Shown: in pieces, positions 18,224 through 26,287 of the stretch
Layout: every line of letters begins with the position of its first letter
How positions within the stretch are numbered: the stretch's first letter is position 1
Assembly (NCBI GenBank): GCA_030651895.1
Contig: JAUSBR010000010.1
Coordinates: 248,001-312,000 of the forward strand
Source of the DNA: Sideroxyarcus sp.
GTDB taxonomy: Bacteria > Pseudomonadota > Gammaproteobacteria > Burkholderiales > Gallionellaceae
Length of the DNA: 64,000 nucleotides
Direction: 5' to 3'
The notes under the pieces: generated by a model
What the model saw: only the letters and a program-made list of their open reading frames with translations
Databases searched by the model: none
What the model was told of the DNA's origin: nothing
Program-made: the position numbers and the translations under genes

Positions 18224-19213
18224 GTGTCGGCGCCCAATGACATATTTGTTCCCTTAGTAGCCGAAGATAGGCTGCATCGTCAGTTTCGTGATCTTCGAGA
18301 CTCGCCTTTCCACTACGAAGCTAGATTGCTAATTAATACTCTGTACCAGCGCATGGGACTTCCTGGCAAGGGCTTCATCCGTAAATTTCAAACTGATGGG
18401 TTCCACTCACATTTATTTGAAATTGCCTGTTTCGCGTACCTCGAGAGCGGTGGCTTTATTCCAGATAGAGCTTACTCATCACCAGATTTCATGGCTTCGC
18501 GAGATGGATTTAGTCTGGCCGTCGAGGTAACCACTTCTAATCCATCTGAAGATCAATCAGCTGACATATCGTTACGGATGTTGGCAGCTTTATCTGAGGA
18601 CGAGATTGCAGCAAAGGTAAATGTAGAGTTTCCAAATCGAATGATTTCGATACTCAAGAAGAAAATGAATCGTCGATATGACCAACTTCCTCAATGTGCA
18701 GGAAAGCCGCTTGTGCTAATGGTCGCACCTTTCTTTGAGGCGGGTTCTGTTCATTACACTGATGATGCTTTGGTCGACTGCCTGTATGGGATACGTGATG
18801 CAACGACGGGATTCTTCTCTCTCCCGAAAGCGGAATCAGTCAGCGCGGTGTTGTATTGCAATGCCTTCACTGTCGCGCGCTTCTTTCGCTTATCCACTCA
18901 TTTTGAAAGCAACGAAGCGCCAATTGCAATACGAGAAGGAATGTACTACGCAGTTGAATCAGAGACAGCGCTATCTGTGAAGGAATTTCGGTACCGTGTT
19001 GGTAGTCAATCAGCGCCACGAGAGTCTTGGTCGGAGGGAGTGACACTTTTCCTAAATCCCAACGCGTTAGTCCCTGTCTCAAAGGAAGTCCTGCCTAGTA
19101 CAAGTTCATTTTCTATCCAGGACGGACACCTTGTCCGTGAAGTTCATGGATTTCATCCTGTAATATCTAATATGTTCGTATATGTAAATGATGCGTATTC
19201 CGGCCACTCGTGA
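18224..19213 (+). CDS. PD-(D/E)XK nuclease-like protein, 3' end disrupted
   Basis: A 329-residue protein starting at GTG, 17 bases after the RT gene, so probably in the retron operon. E66 in 'HLFEIACFAYLE', P87-D88 in 'SPDF' and E101-x-T103 in 'AVEVTT' form a PD-(D/E)XK-like core in which the usual lysine is threonine. Secondary-structure order (helix, hairpin with PD, strand with E-x-T) fits. The last four codons and the stop lie in a 23-base direct repeat that looks like an IS end, so the original C-terminus was probably different or longer. It could be an accessory retron effector or an unrelated restriction-type gene. Confidence 0.5.
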   Translation: MSAPNDIFVPLVAEDRLHRQFRDLRDSPFHYEARLLINTLYQRMGLPGKGFIRKFQTDGFHSHLFEIACFAYLESGGFIPDRAYSSPDFMASRDGFSLAVEVTTSNPSEDQSADISLRMLAALSEDEIAAKVNVEFPNRMISILKKKMNRRYDQLPQCAGKPLVLMVAPFFEAGSVHYTDDALVDCLYGIRDATTGFFSLPKAESVSAVLYCNAFTVARFFRLSTHFESNEAPIAIREGMYYAVESETALSVKEFRYRVGSQSAPRESWSEGVTLFLNPNALVPVSKEVLPSTSSFSIQDGHLVREVHGFHPVISNMFVYVNDAYSGHS

Positions 19214-19290
19214 TCACCTGTTCCGGTAATACGTGATCAGCAATTCCAGTTTGATCTAATCACTCAATCCGCCGATCATGAGCGCCGGAA
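19198..19290. mobile_element. Decayed IS end with short repeats (IS21-like)
   Basis: Two direct copies of a 23-base unit, TTCCGG-xxAxx-CGTGATCA, begin at 19198 and 19221, with a third partial TTCC at 19244. An inverted variant (TTCCGGCGCTCATGATC on minus) lies at 19290-19274. Multiple short repeats with GTGATCA cores near the tips are typical of IS21-family ends. No transposase remains, so this would be a remnant. The family call is from memory of such ends only. Confidence 0.4.
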
Positions 19291-19492
19291 ATTACGGTCG
19301 GCTGGTTTTTGGCATAAACGCAGCCGTAGAATGGGTAGCGATCTAGTCAAAATATCAGGCCCAGTATTGACGTCGTCCCATTCTCGGACATTAGTAGTGA
19401 CCTCCTCAATTACTAAGAAGCAGACATTAATCAGCTATGATGTGGCGAACCATCCTGGTGACCCGAAAACCTAAAACCAACGACTATGAGCT
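19214..19492. other. Gap after the retron operon
   Basis: Apart from the IS-like repeats up to 19290 I see no gene here. The stretch 19300-19490 has stops in all frames and no strong hairpin or promoter. It separates the retron operon from the next plus-strand gene. Confidence 0.4.
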
Positions 19493-21130
19493 ATGAAATT
19501 CCATCGCCTTAATCGCTATCGTACTGGCGGGACTAGCAGCAATTTGAAACTTAGCTATCCAGCTCCACGAACCCCTAACGGGCGCGTCTATCGCTTCTCG
19601 CCCAACGAGCAAGCGCATCCTCGTCATTTTGTTCTCGGCGATGTGGTTGCCGACATCAACGTGACAGACGCATTTCGGGCTCGGATGAAGCATGATCCAA
19701 GAACCACACAAACTGTTTGCCCATATAGTGGCACCATCGCCGAAGACGATGCTTTCGTACACCCGGATGATGTCAAGGCTGCCGTGGAAATGGTGAGGCA
19801 CGACGCCGTCCAGGATGTTCAGGATGCTCTGTCGGAGATGTTTAAGAATGCGTTCAAAGGAAGTTCTTCTAACAACAGTCTCATAAAGGTTACCGCAAGC
19901 GTCAAACGAAGCATACCCAAGCCCAAGCCACGCTTTGCACGGCAAGACCTCATGCGCGAACTGGTATGCGACCATTGTGGGCGGGACTATGGCGTCTTTG
20001 CAATTAGCCTCTTCTGTCCAGATTGTGGCGCGCCAAATCTTAGGCTGCATTTCGTACGAGAAGCCGAATTAGTCGACGATCAAGTATCACTCGCGGAAGA
20101 AATAGCCGTGGACAAGGAAGAACTTGCTTATCGCCTCTTAGGCAACGCCCATGAGGATGTACTCACGGCGTTTGAAGCAACACTAAAAACCGTCTATCTT
20201 CATGGGAAGTCAATAACAAGCATCAGTCCGCTTCCCAAGGTTGGCAACGACTTCCAGAACGTAGAGAAGGCGCTCAAGCGGTTCGAGGAACTGCGCCTAA
20301 ATCCATTCAATAGCCTTACCGAGGACGAAATGGAAGAGCTGCGACTCAACATCCAAAAGCGCCATGTTATTGGACACAATCTGGGAGTCGTAGATGACAA
20401 ATTCGCAGCCCACGATAATGATGCCAAAGTCGGCGAGACCGTAATTCTCGTCGGCGACGACATTCGGAAGTTCGCGGCGATTAGTCAAAAGGTTATCGAC
20501 AACCTTGACACCTGGCTCGGCGGCTCCCCATCTCCGACGATTCAAGCTCCCTTGTTGTCCATGAATATAGAGCCTAAAAGTACTTTCGCTGATCCGAAAA
20601 ACCTTATGGCGCTTGATCTTCAACTCTCGCTCTTTGCGCGAAAGGTTGGGGTCTGGATCGCCGAGCACTGTTCCGATGGTAGATGCACTCACGTCAATCT
20701 TGAGCAGTTTAAGGCGGCTTTTACGGAGAATTCCGAAATCGAACTCGAAGAAGCGATTGCTGAACTCGAAATTGACGGCTTCGTGGAGATGGCTCACACA
20801 ATGGGCGGTGGCATACCGCACTTCTGCCCGACGCTCGATCTCTATCTGACATTCGATGGACCAGCGTTTGGCAGAGATCCGATAGCCGATACGGTAACTG
20901 TCGCCGAATTGGCACTGGCAGGTTCAGATAGCGTCAATGCAGAGGACATCTTTTCCCAAACCGGCTGGGACATTCGCAGATTCAACCCCGTTTTCGAACA
21001 TGTTGCCTCCCAGATTCCGGACGGTCGCGTTAGCCGCTCCTATGGCACACAGTTCAGTGTGTCGTTCTTCTGCCTTCTCCCTGAAGATCGAGTCCGGGTA
21101 AAACGTTTGATCTCACGCCTAAAAAGCTAA
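19493..21130 (+). CDS. Zinc-ribbon protein of unknown function
   Basis: A 545-residue protein I cannot assign. Residues 159-178 form a clear zinc ribbon, C159-x2-C162-x12-C175-x2-C178. Another Cys pair is not obvious, although 'VCPYSGTIAEDDAF' (75-88) resembles a degenerate knuckle. The middle (200-350) is acidic and helical with 'HVIGHNLGVVDDKFA', resembling HEPN-like or DUF-type helical bundles. The end (about 370-540) looks like paired winged-helix segments. There is no signal peptide or membrane segment. It is alone, between the retron operon and the recombinase, and could be a single-gene defence factor, but nothing proves it. Confidence 0.6.
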   Translation: MKFHRLNRYRTGGTSSNLKLSYPAPRTPNGRVYRFSPNEQAHPRHFVLGDVVADINVTDAFRARMKHDPRTTQTVCPYSGTIAEDDAFVHPDDVKAAVEMVRHDAVQDVQDALSEMFKNAFKGSSSNNSLIKVTASVKRSIPKPKPRFARQDLMRELVCDHCGRDYGVFAISLFCPDCGAPNLRLHFVREAELVDDQVSLAEEIAVDKEELAYRLLGNAHEDVLTAFEATLKTVYLHGKSITSISPLPKVGNDFQNVEKALKRFEELRLNPFNSLTEDEMEELRLNIQKRHVIGHNLGVVDDKFAAHDNDAKVGETVILVGDDIRKFAAISQKVIDNLDTWLGGSPSPTIQAPLLSMNIEPKSTFADPKNLMALDLQLSLFARKVGVWIAEHCSDGRCTHVNLEQFKAAFTENSEIELEEAIAELEIDGFVEMAHTMGGGIPHFCPTLDLYLTFDGPAFGRDPIADTVTVAELALAGSDSVNAEDIFSQTGWDIRRFNPVFEHVASQIPDGRVSRSYGTQFSVSFFCLLPEDRVRVKRLISRLKS

Positions 21131-21260
21131 CTCAATTGTGGCACCTATGATGGCAGCTTCGAACGAGGAGTACTGGTTGGCAGTGCAGAATAATCGGACT
21201 GAGTGTTCAGATTCGACGGAATATACAAATGAAGTCCGAAGTTTTTCACACATAGGTGAC

Positions 21261-22442
21261 TTACCACTGTAGACGATGTTTTTCTTCCGTTTCTTTGTGC
21301 CGAAGATCATCCTCCGAATGAAGGTATTTGCTTGTTGTTGCTATCGACTCATGGCCTAAATTGTCTCGTACATGTTTGAGATCCATATCTTCGCTCGTCA
21401 TATTTGAAGCAGCTGTATGTCTCATCCAATGTGCAGATGCCATTTCAATCTCTGATGCTCGTGCACTAAACTCTGGGCCGCGTTCACGTAGTCGGCTGGC
21501 AGTTCTATCGAACACCTCTTTGACTATGGTGTGCACCGCGCATCGTGTTAGCGAACGTTGCTGGGTGCCGATTGGCAAGAGGAGGGGAGTGGATTCTCCG
21601 GGAAGGGGGAAGGGGGCATACCCCTTTTCGCGTCGGTAGCGCGTGAGTTCAACCATAAGCTCATTGGTTGCCGGAACGATGCGGCTCTTTTCACCTTTGC
21701 CCGTAATCTCCAGCCACCAGCGATCTTCTCCCTTATCTCGGCGGCAGAAGAATCCTTGCATCGTGTTTTCCGTGACTTCGGATATGCGTACACCGCAGAT
21801 GTAGAGCAAGGAGAATAGCCACCTCACCCTGAAGTAGTGTTCCCGGTCGCGACTGGTCTCTTTCGGCATCAATTCGATTGTTGTCTTTACTTCTTGCCAA
21901 AGCGCTTCGTCCAGGAAGCGAGTTACCCTTGGCTTTGCTTTGCGCTGACGTTGGCGCGACAGGGAGAGTGGATTGCCCACTAAGTATCCGGCGGTTACGA
22001 GCCAAGCGAACATCGCATTCAAAATGACGACCGCTTGGCGCTGGCTAGTCTTGGAGAGTGGTCCAATAAATGGTCTCCATTCTGGGTGGTGGCGTGCCCA
22101 TTTGCGCCCCGTGCCCATTACCCAACGGTCAGCGGGTTGCGGATCTTCCAGGAATCGCTGATACATCAGCAAGTCTTCATGAGTCATCGAGGACAGAGGC
22201 TTCTTGAGTTCGATAACCGACCACAACAGAAGGCGCTCAGCCTCCTTGCGATAGCTGTCCAAGGTCGTCTTTGTATCAGCATAGCGCGCCAGCCATGCCC
22301 TTATTGCCTCGATATCATTCTGTGCCGCGATTTGAGGGCGGTTGCCCGTCGCACGGTTGATGCCATGTTGGCCATTCAGTTCAACCGGCAATTCCATTGT
22401 GTCGATCGGAGCGATTCCCGAGATTCGAACAAGATTGGTCAT
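21261..22442 (-). CDS. Tyrosine recombinase (phage integrase family)
   Basis: A 393-residue site-specific recombinase with the full catalytic set: R219 ('GVRISE'), K252 ('GKGEKSR'), H338-x2-R341 ('HWMRH'), H364 ('LGHES') and the nucleophile Y373 ('SKYLH'). Residues about 40-150 form a SAM-like core-binding domain. It is divergent from a KfrA-like coiled-coil protein, and an 11-8-11 inverted core site lies in the 150-base interval. This is the arrangement of tnpS-tnpT cointegrate resolution modules (Tn4651 type). It may instead integrate the island. No Tn3-type transposase is in the window. Confidence 0.9.
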   Translation of the reverse strand: MTNLVRISGIAPIDTMELPVELNGQHGINRATGNRPQIAAQNDIEAIRAWLARYADTKTTLDSYRKEAERLLLWSVIELKKPLSSMTHEDLLMYQRFLEDPQPADRWVMGTGRKWARHHPEWRPFIGPLSKTSQRQAVVILNAMFAWLVTAGYLVGNPLSLSRQRQRKAKPRVTRFLDEALWQEVKTTIELMPKETSRDREHYFRVRWLFSLLYICGVRISEVTENTMQGFFCRRDKGEDRWWLEITGKGEKSRIVPATNELMVELTRYRREKGYAPFPLPGESTPLLLPIGTQQRSLTRCAVHTIVKEVFDRTASRLRERGPEFSARASEIEMASAHWMRHTAASNMTSEDMDLKHVRDNLGHESIATTSKYLHSEDDLRHKETEEKHRLQW

Positions 22443-22491
22443 CTTCGTGGGCTTTCAGGTCTGGTCATTTTCAAAATTGGTACGGTTTCAT

Positions 22492-22521
22492 TATTTGACA
22501 TTAGAGTAATAATGTCAAATA
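22492..22521. promoter_or_regulatory. Predicted recombination core site (res/rst- or dif-like)
   Basis: Perfect 11-base inverted arms, TATTTGACATT (22492-22502) and AATGTCAAATA (22511-22521), flank an 8-base centre. Arm and centre sizes are those of tyrosine-recombinase core sites. Nine bases, ATTTGACAT, are shared with the XerD-side arm of the dif site 1.3 kb away. A further 6-base inverted repeat, TAATAC/GTATTA around ATC (22550-22564), may bind the KfrA-like partner. The site could also act as the operator of the divergent genes. Confidence 0.6.
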
Positions 22522-22592
22522 TCCTGCTCATAAAATTGTATTTTCAACGTAATACATCGTATTATTAATCATTAAGTTCGATCAGACACTTC

Positions 22593-23561
22593 ATGATTAC
22601 AAATAACATCAACGAACAGCAGCTACAGGTCGAGATTGATCAGTTGAAAATTCAATTTCCCCAAACCAGGGATTTGTACCGCGAAGCTTGTGTGTTGCTG
22701 TTTTTCCGCCATGGCATTACGCCCACAGCTAATAAGCTCTACCAGCTTGTGCGCAGGGGAAGCATGTCTGCTCCAGCAGAGGCCCTGAATAAGTTCTGGC
22801 TTGAATTGCGCGAAAAAAGTCGGATTCGGATTGAATCCCCAGACATTCCGGAGGAGTTGAAGGAATCCGCCGGCACATTTATTTCCACCCTATGGCGGCA
22901 AGCTCAAGAAGCTGCTGTTTCGAGCCTTTCCGTACATATTGCTGATGCCAATGATAAGGTGATGCAGAGCATGAAAGAGGCGGAGACGGCCAGCAGGCAT
23001 ATGGCAGAAGCCGAGCTCGAGCTCGAAGCTGCTAAAGCCCAGCTTAACAACGCTGAAACACAAATCACTGAGCTCGAAAAGATTCATGCTGTAGATATCA
23101 ATGCATCAGCCACCCAAGAAAAAGCGCTTAAAGCGCTTATAGCCGAGCGCGATTCTTTATCCCGCACTCTTGAAGAGACAAGAAGCAGATTTAGCGAGGA
23201 TCTTGGTAGGTTAAGTGACTCACTTTTGAGGACGGAGAACCAATACCGATCCTTGGAAAAGAAATCTCTTTTGGAACTTGATAGAGAGCGTCAAAACGTC
23301 ATCAAGCTAGAAAACGTTACGGCCAAACTGCGAGAATCATCAAAAACTGACCAAGATAGATGCCGAAAAGACATATCATTGCTCCAGGACACAATCTCTA
23401 ACTTGAAAGAAAAACTGGGGGCGCTGAACGGAAAGATAAGTGAGATCACCGGGCAGCAAAAAGAAATTTCCGCTAAGCTGAAGCAAACGGAAAAGAAGTT
23501 AGAAGCAGCAAATTCAAAAATATTTCGGCTAACAGCGCAGCGCCCGAAGAAGGCAAACTAG
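22593..23561 (+). CDS. KfrA/TnpT-like coiled-coil DNA-binding protein
   Basis: A 322-residue protein. The first 110 residues form a KfrA_N-type DNA-binding domain ('LLFFRHGITPTANKLYQLVRRGSMSAP', then 'LNKFWLELREKSR'). From about 120 to the end it is an almost unbroken, Glu/Lys-rich coiled coil. Proteins of this plan include plasmid KfrA regulators and TnpT, the accessory factor that helps TnpS resolve cointegrates. The divergent recombinase and core site upstream favour the TnpT role. It could autoregulate from the same interval. Confidence 0.72.
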   Translation: MITNNINEQQLQVEIDQLKIQFPQTRDLYREACVLLFFRHGITPTANKLYQLVRRGSMSAPAEALNKFWLELREKSRIRIESPDIPEELKESAGTFISTLWRQAQEAAVSSLSVHIADANDKVMQSMKEAETASRHMAEAELELEAAKAQLNNAETQITELEKIHAVDINASATQEKALKALIAERDSLSRTLEETRSRFSEDLGRLSDSLLRTENQYRSLEKKSLLELDRERQNVIKLENVTAKLRESSKTDQDRCRKDISLLQDTISNLKEKLGALNGKISEITGQQKEISAKLKQTEKKLEAANSKIFRLTAQRPKKAN

Positions 23562-23622
23562 CAGGATTTGCTTTTGCAGTTTGGATGTCTATGCACCACG
23601 GATGCAACCGGAGTGTCAAATC

Positions 23623-23761
23623 ATCCCCGGAATTGGGAAAATTGAATGGCGGGGCAGTCAGCTGAACTATCCCCAGAGTTGTGAAAATGCTGCTGAATTA
23701 TTCCCAGATTTGCGAACAATCTCCCCACGTAGTGAAAACAAATATCCCAGAATTGTGAACA
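23623..23761 (+). repeat. Five direct repeats next to dif
   Basis: Five imperfect copies of ATCCCCAGAATTGTGAAAA start at 23623, 23669, 23700, about 23721 and 23744, all in the same orientation. The best are ATCCCCAGAGTTGTGAAAAT (23669-23688) and ATCCCAGAATTGTGAACA (23744-23761). Spacing is uneven (46, 31, 21, 23 bases), unlike CRISPR. They may be protein-binding sites for a transposase at an element end or for the KfrA-like protein. Confidence 0.65.
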
Positions 23762-23800
23762 CCGCCGTGATCCTGCAGGCCTTTTCTCTTTCCTTCTGCG

Positions 23801-23828
23801 ATTTGACATAATATACATTATGCGCAAT
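23801..23828 (-). other. dif: Chromosome dimer resolution site dif
   Basis: Read on the minus strand: XerC arm ATTGCGCATAA, centre TGTATA, XerD arm TTATGTCAAAT. Compared with E. coli dif this is identical at 25 of 28 positions, with the centre unchanged; differences are the first two bases and one in the XerD arm. XerCD, activated by FtsK, resolve chromosome dimers at this site, which marks the replication terminus. It lies exactly where the variable island meets the conserved tatD operon, as expected if elements integrate at or beside dif. Confidence 0.9.
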
Positions 23829-23895
23829 TAAGATGGGTGAGGATGGCAGGTCAGACGCGTATCTCCAGCACACCTTCCGCCATCGTTTCAGTCTG

Positions 23896-24663
23896 TTACA
23901 GCTGCTTCAGGAACAATCGGTTGAAATTTCGAGTTGTGGCCATTCCCACTTCTTCGAGCGTTATGCCGCGCAACTTCGCGATCTCTTCAGCCACATGTTT
24001 GACGTAGGCCGGCTGGTTGGTTTTTCCACGGTACGGTGTTGGCGCCAGGTACGGCGAGTCGGTCTCGATCAGGATCTTGTCGAGCGGGATGTTTGTTGCG
24101 ACCTCCTTGATGAGGGTCGCATTCTTGAAAGTCAGGATGCCGGAGAACGAGATATGGAAGCCAAGTTCGATCGCAGCCCGGGCGACCTCCAGATTCTCGG
24201 TGAAACAGTGCATCACGCCGCCCGCTTTCCCGGCCTCTTCCTCGGCCATGATGCGCAGGGTATCAGCTGCCGCTGAACGGGTATGGATGATGAGCGGTTT
24301 GCCGCATTCCCTGGCGGCACGGATATGGGTGCGGAAACGCTCGCGCTGCCATTCCAGGTTGCCGGTCAGGCGGTAGTAATCCAGCCCGGTCTCGCCGATG
24401 GCGATGACTTTTGGATGTTGGGCAAGACGCACGATCTCGGCTTGGGTCGGCTCGGCGTCCAGTTCGTAGTCAGGATGCACGCCGACTGAGGCATAGAGGT
24501 TCTCGTGGCGTTCAGCCAGATCCAGCACTTCTGGAAAGCTCAACAGGTCGACCGAGACACATAGTGCATGCGTGACGGCATTGGCGCGCATGTTGGCAAG
24601 GATGCCCTCCAGGTCATCACTCAGACCGGGAAAGTTCAGGTGACAATGGGAATCGATGAACAT
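23896..24663 (-). CDS. tatD: TatD-family metal-dependent DNase
   Basis: A 255-residue TatD/YcfH hydrolase. It opens with 'FIDSHCHLNF', where the two His bind metal, and has 'IGETGLDYYR' near 92-101, 'PLIIHTRSA', 'MHCFTENLE' and 'ILIETDSPYLAP', the ordered metal and phosphate ligands of the TIM-barrel family. It is a 3'-5' DNase or deacylase acting in the cytoplasm. It ends the large minus-strand operon after holB (6 bases between), as ycfH does in E. coli, and is the last core gene before dif. Confidence 0.9.
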   Translation of the reverse strand: MFIDSHCHLNFPGLSDDLEGILANMRANAVTHALCVSVDLLSFPEVLDLAERHENLYASVGVHPDYELDAEPTQAEIVRLAQHPKVIAIGETGLDYYRLTGNLEWQRERFRTHIRAARECGKPLIIHTRSAAADTLRIMAEEEAGKAGGVMHCFTENLEVARAAIELGFHISFSGILTFKNATLIKEVATNIPLDKILIETDSPYLAPTPYRGKTNQPAYVKHVAEEIAKLRGITLEEVGMATTRNFNRLFLKQL

Positions 24664-24669
24664 GGGTCC

Positions 24670-25677
24670 TCAGGCGGAAAACAGCTGGCGGTAGGACAGC
24701 AGCAACGATTCCAGGAACAGTTTTGGGTTGAGCGGATGGAATGCGGCACGACGTGCTTCCAGCAATTCCTTCTGGAAACGCAGCAAAGCAAGCGTGGAAA
24801 CTCCCCCTGCCAATTTGATCAGCGCGTCGGACTGCTCTGGGAAATAGCGCACCTTTCCTGCCAGTTTGGCACTGGCCAGGTCCTGACACCATTGCTGCAG
24901 GCAATGGATGACATGCACCGGAGCACTGCGTTGCAGACTATCCGCCAGCGCCAGCGCATCGAGTTTTCCGGGCTGGCGGATGGCATTAAGAAGAATAGTG
25001 CGCTCTTCCGCGCCCTCGCCCGACTCTGCCCAATCCAATGCCTGCAAGGGGGCGAACCCGGTCTGTGCCAGTGCATGTTCCGGGTTCTTCACGCCCTGCT
25101 GGGCGAGCCAGGCGGCGCCGATCTCGCGTGTCGGGGTATGCACAACGAAGCTGAGGCAGCGGCTGAGTATCGTGGGCAGCAGTTGCTGCGGCTTGTGGGT
25201 GACCAGTAAAAACAGCAGTTTGTCGGTCGGTTCTTCCAGCGTCTTGAGCAGCGAGTTGGCTGCATTGTTGTTCATCGCTTCCGCCGGATAGATGATCACC
25301 ACCCGATAGCCGCCGCAATGTGCCGAGAGATTGGCGAAGCTGGACAGGTCGCGGATCTGGTCGACCGCTATCTCACGTGACGGCTTTTTTCCGCCCGGTT
25401 TTTCGTCGCTGTCTTCGGCCGCGCTCAGGGCATCGGGTTGGATCAGGCGAAAATCGGGATGACTTTCCTGCTCGAACCAGCGGCAGGAATTGCATTCATG
25501 GCATGCTGTTCCATCCGACTTCGGGCTCTCACACAGCATCGACTGGGCAAAATTGAACGCCAGATCGAGCTTGCCTATCCCTTGCGCGCCTTTGAGCAGC
25601 AAAGCATGCGGCAGCCTGCCGCGCAGCCCTTGCAGGGCTTGCCAGGATTCCGTTTGCCATGGATAGAGTGGTTTCAT
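24670..25677 (-). CDS. holB: DNA polymerase III subunit delta prime
   Basis: A 335-residue clamp-loader subunit. The start at 25677 (MKPLYPWQTESW) is preferred because the upstream open frame runs into tmk in another frame. There is a P-loop-like 'LLKGAQGIGKLDLA' near residue 32, a zinc-binding Cys group 'CHECNSCRWF', and 'LLKTLEEPTDKLLFLLVTHKP' with the 'SRC' motif shortly after it. It works with delta and tau/gamma to load the beta clamp. Start and tmk stop are adjacent, suggesting coupling. Confidence 0.9.
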   Translation of the reverse strand: MKPLYPWQTESWQALQGLRGRLPHALLLKGAQGIGKLDLAFNFAQSMLCESPKSDGTACHECNSCRWFEQESHPDFRLIQPDALSAAEDSDEKPGGKKPSREIAVDQIRDLSSFANLSAHCGGYRVVIIYPAEAMNNNAANSLLKTLEEPTDKLLFLLVTHKPQQLLPTILSRCLSFVVHTPTREIGAAWLAQQGVKNPEHALAQTGFAPLQALDWAESGEGAEERTILLNAIRQPGKLDALALADSLQRSAPVHVIHCLQQWCQDLASAKLAGKVRYFPEQSDALIKLAGGVSTLALLRFQKELLEARRAAFHPLNPKLFLESLLLSYRQLFSA

Positions 25678-25678
25678 T

Positions 25679-26287
25679 TCAAAGTGATGCAACGATGTCT
25701 GCGAGTTGTCGCTGAACCTCATCCAGGCTCTTTTCGGCACGGATGACGGCGTAGCGCTGCGGCAATTTGGCCGCTCTGGCGAGGTAAGCCTGACGCACGC
25801 GCACGAAGAACTCGCCTTGTTCGCGCTCGAACTTGTCCAGACTGGCATTGTTGTCGAGACGCTGCCGGGCGACCTCGATGGGGATGTCGAACAGCAGGGT
25901 CAGATCGGGTTGCAGGTCTCCATGCACCCATTGTTCCAGTTGTTCCAGTTTGGACAGCGGCACTCCCCTGCCCCCGCCCTGATAGGCGAAACTGGCGTCG
26001 CTGAAACGGTCGGAGATGACCCAGGTGCCGCGTTGCAAGGCAGGGCGGATGACTTGCTCCACATGCTCGCGGCGCGCCGCGAACATCAACATGGCTTCGG
26101 TTTCGGCATGCATGGGCTGGTGCAGCAATATCTCGCGCAACTGCTCGCCCAGCGGCGTGCCGCCCGGTTCGCGTGTCACAAGCAGGTCGATCCCGCGCTG
26201 GCGCAGCGCGGCGACGAACCATTCCAGTCCGGTGCTCTTCCCTGCCCCGTCCACGCCTTCGAAGGTGATGAATCTGGCTTTGTTCAT
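25679..26287 (-). CDS. tmk: Thymidylate kinase
   Basis: A 202-residue dTMP kinase. P-loop '[11 protein letters not shown]' is at residues 8-18, the DR(Y/F) motif appears as '[18 protein letters not shown]', and the lid contains '[10 protein letters not shown]'. It phosphorylates dTMP to dTDP for DNA synthesis. The ATG overlaps the stop of mltG by 4 bases. Position between mltG and holB is the conserved order. Confidence 0.95.
   Translation of the reverse strand: MNKARFITFEGVDGAGKSTGLEWFVAALRQRGIDLLVTREPGGTPLGEQLREILLHQPMHAETEAMLMFAARREHVEQVIRPALQRGTWVISDRFSDASFAYQGGGRGVPLSKLEQLEQWVHGDLQPDLTLLFDIPIEVARQRLDNNASLDKFEREQGEFFVRVRQAYLARAAKLPQRYAVIRAEKSLDEVQRQLADIVASL

Larger units (their letters stand above)
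23562..23895. other. Junction between island and core genome
   Basis: This gene-free stretch holds a cluster of five short direct repeats (23623-23761) and the dif site (23801-23828), then 67 bases before the end of tatD. No coding region is supported. Confidence 0.6.

Noticed and set aside
21261-23561. Complete Tn3-family transposon
   Set aside because: No transposase gene or 38-base type terminal repeats are found in the window, only the resolution-type pair.
23623-23761. CRISPR array
   Set aside because: The repeats are imperfect and spaced unevenly at 21-46 bases, with no cas genes.
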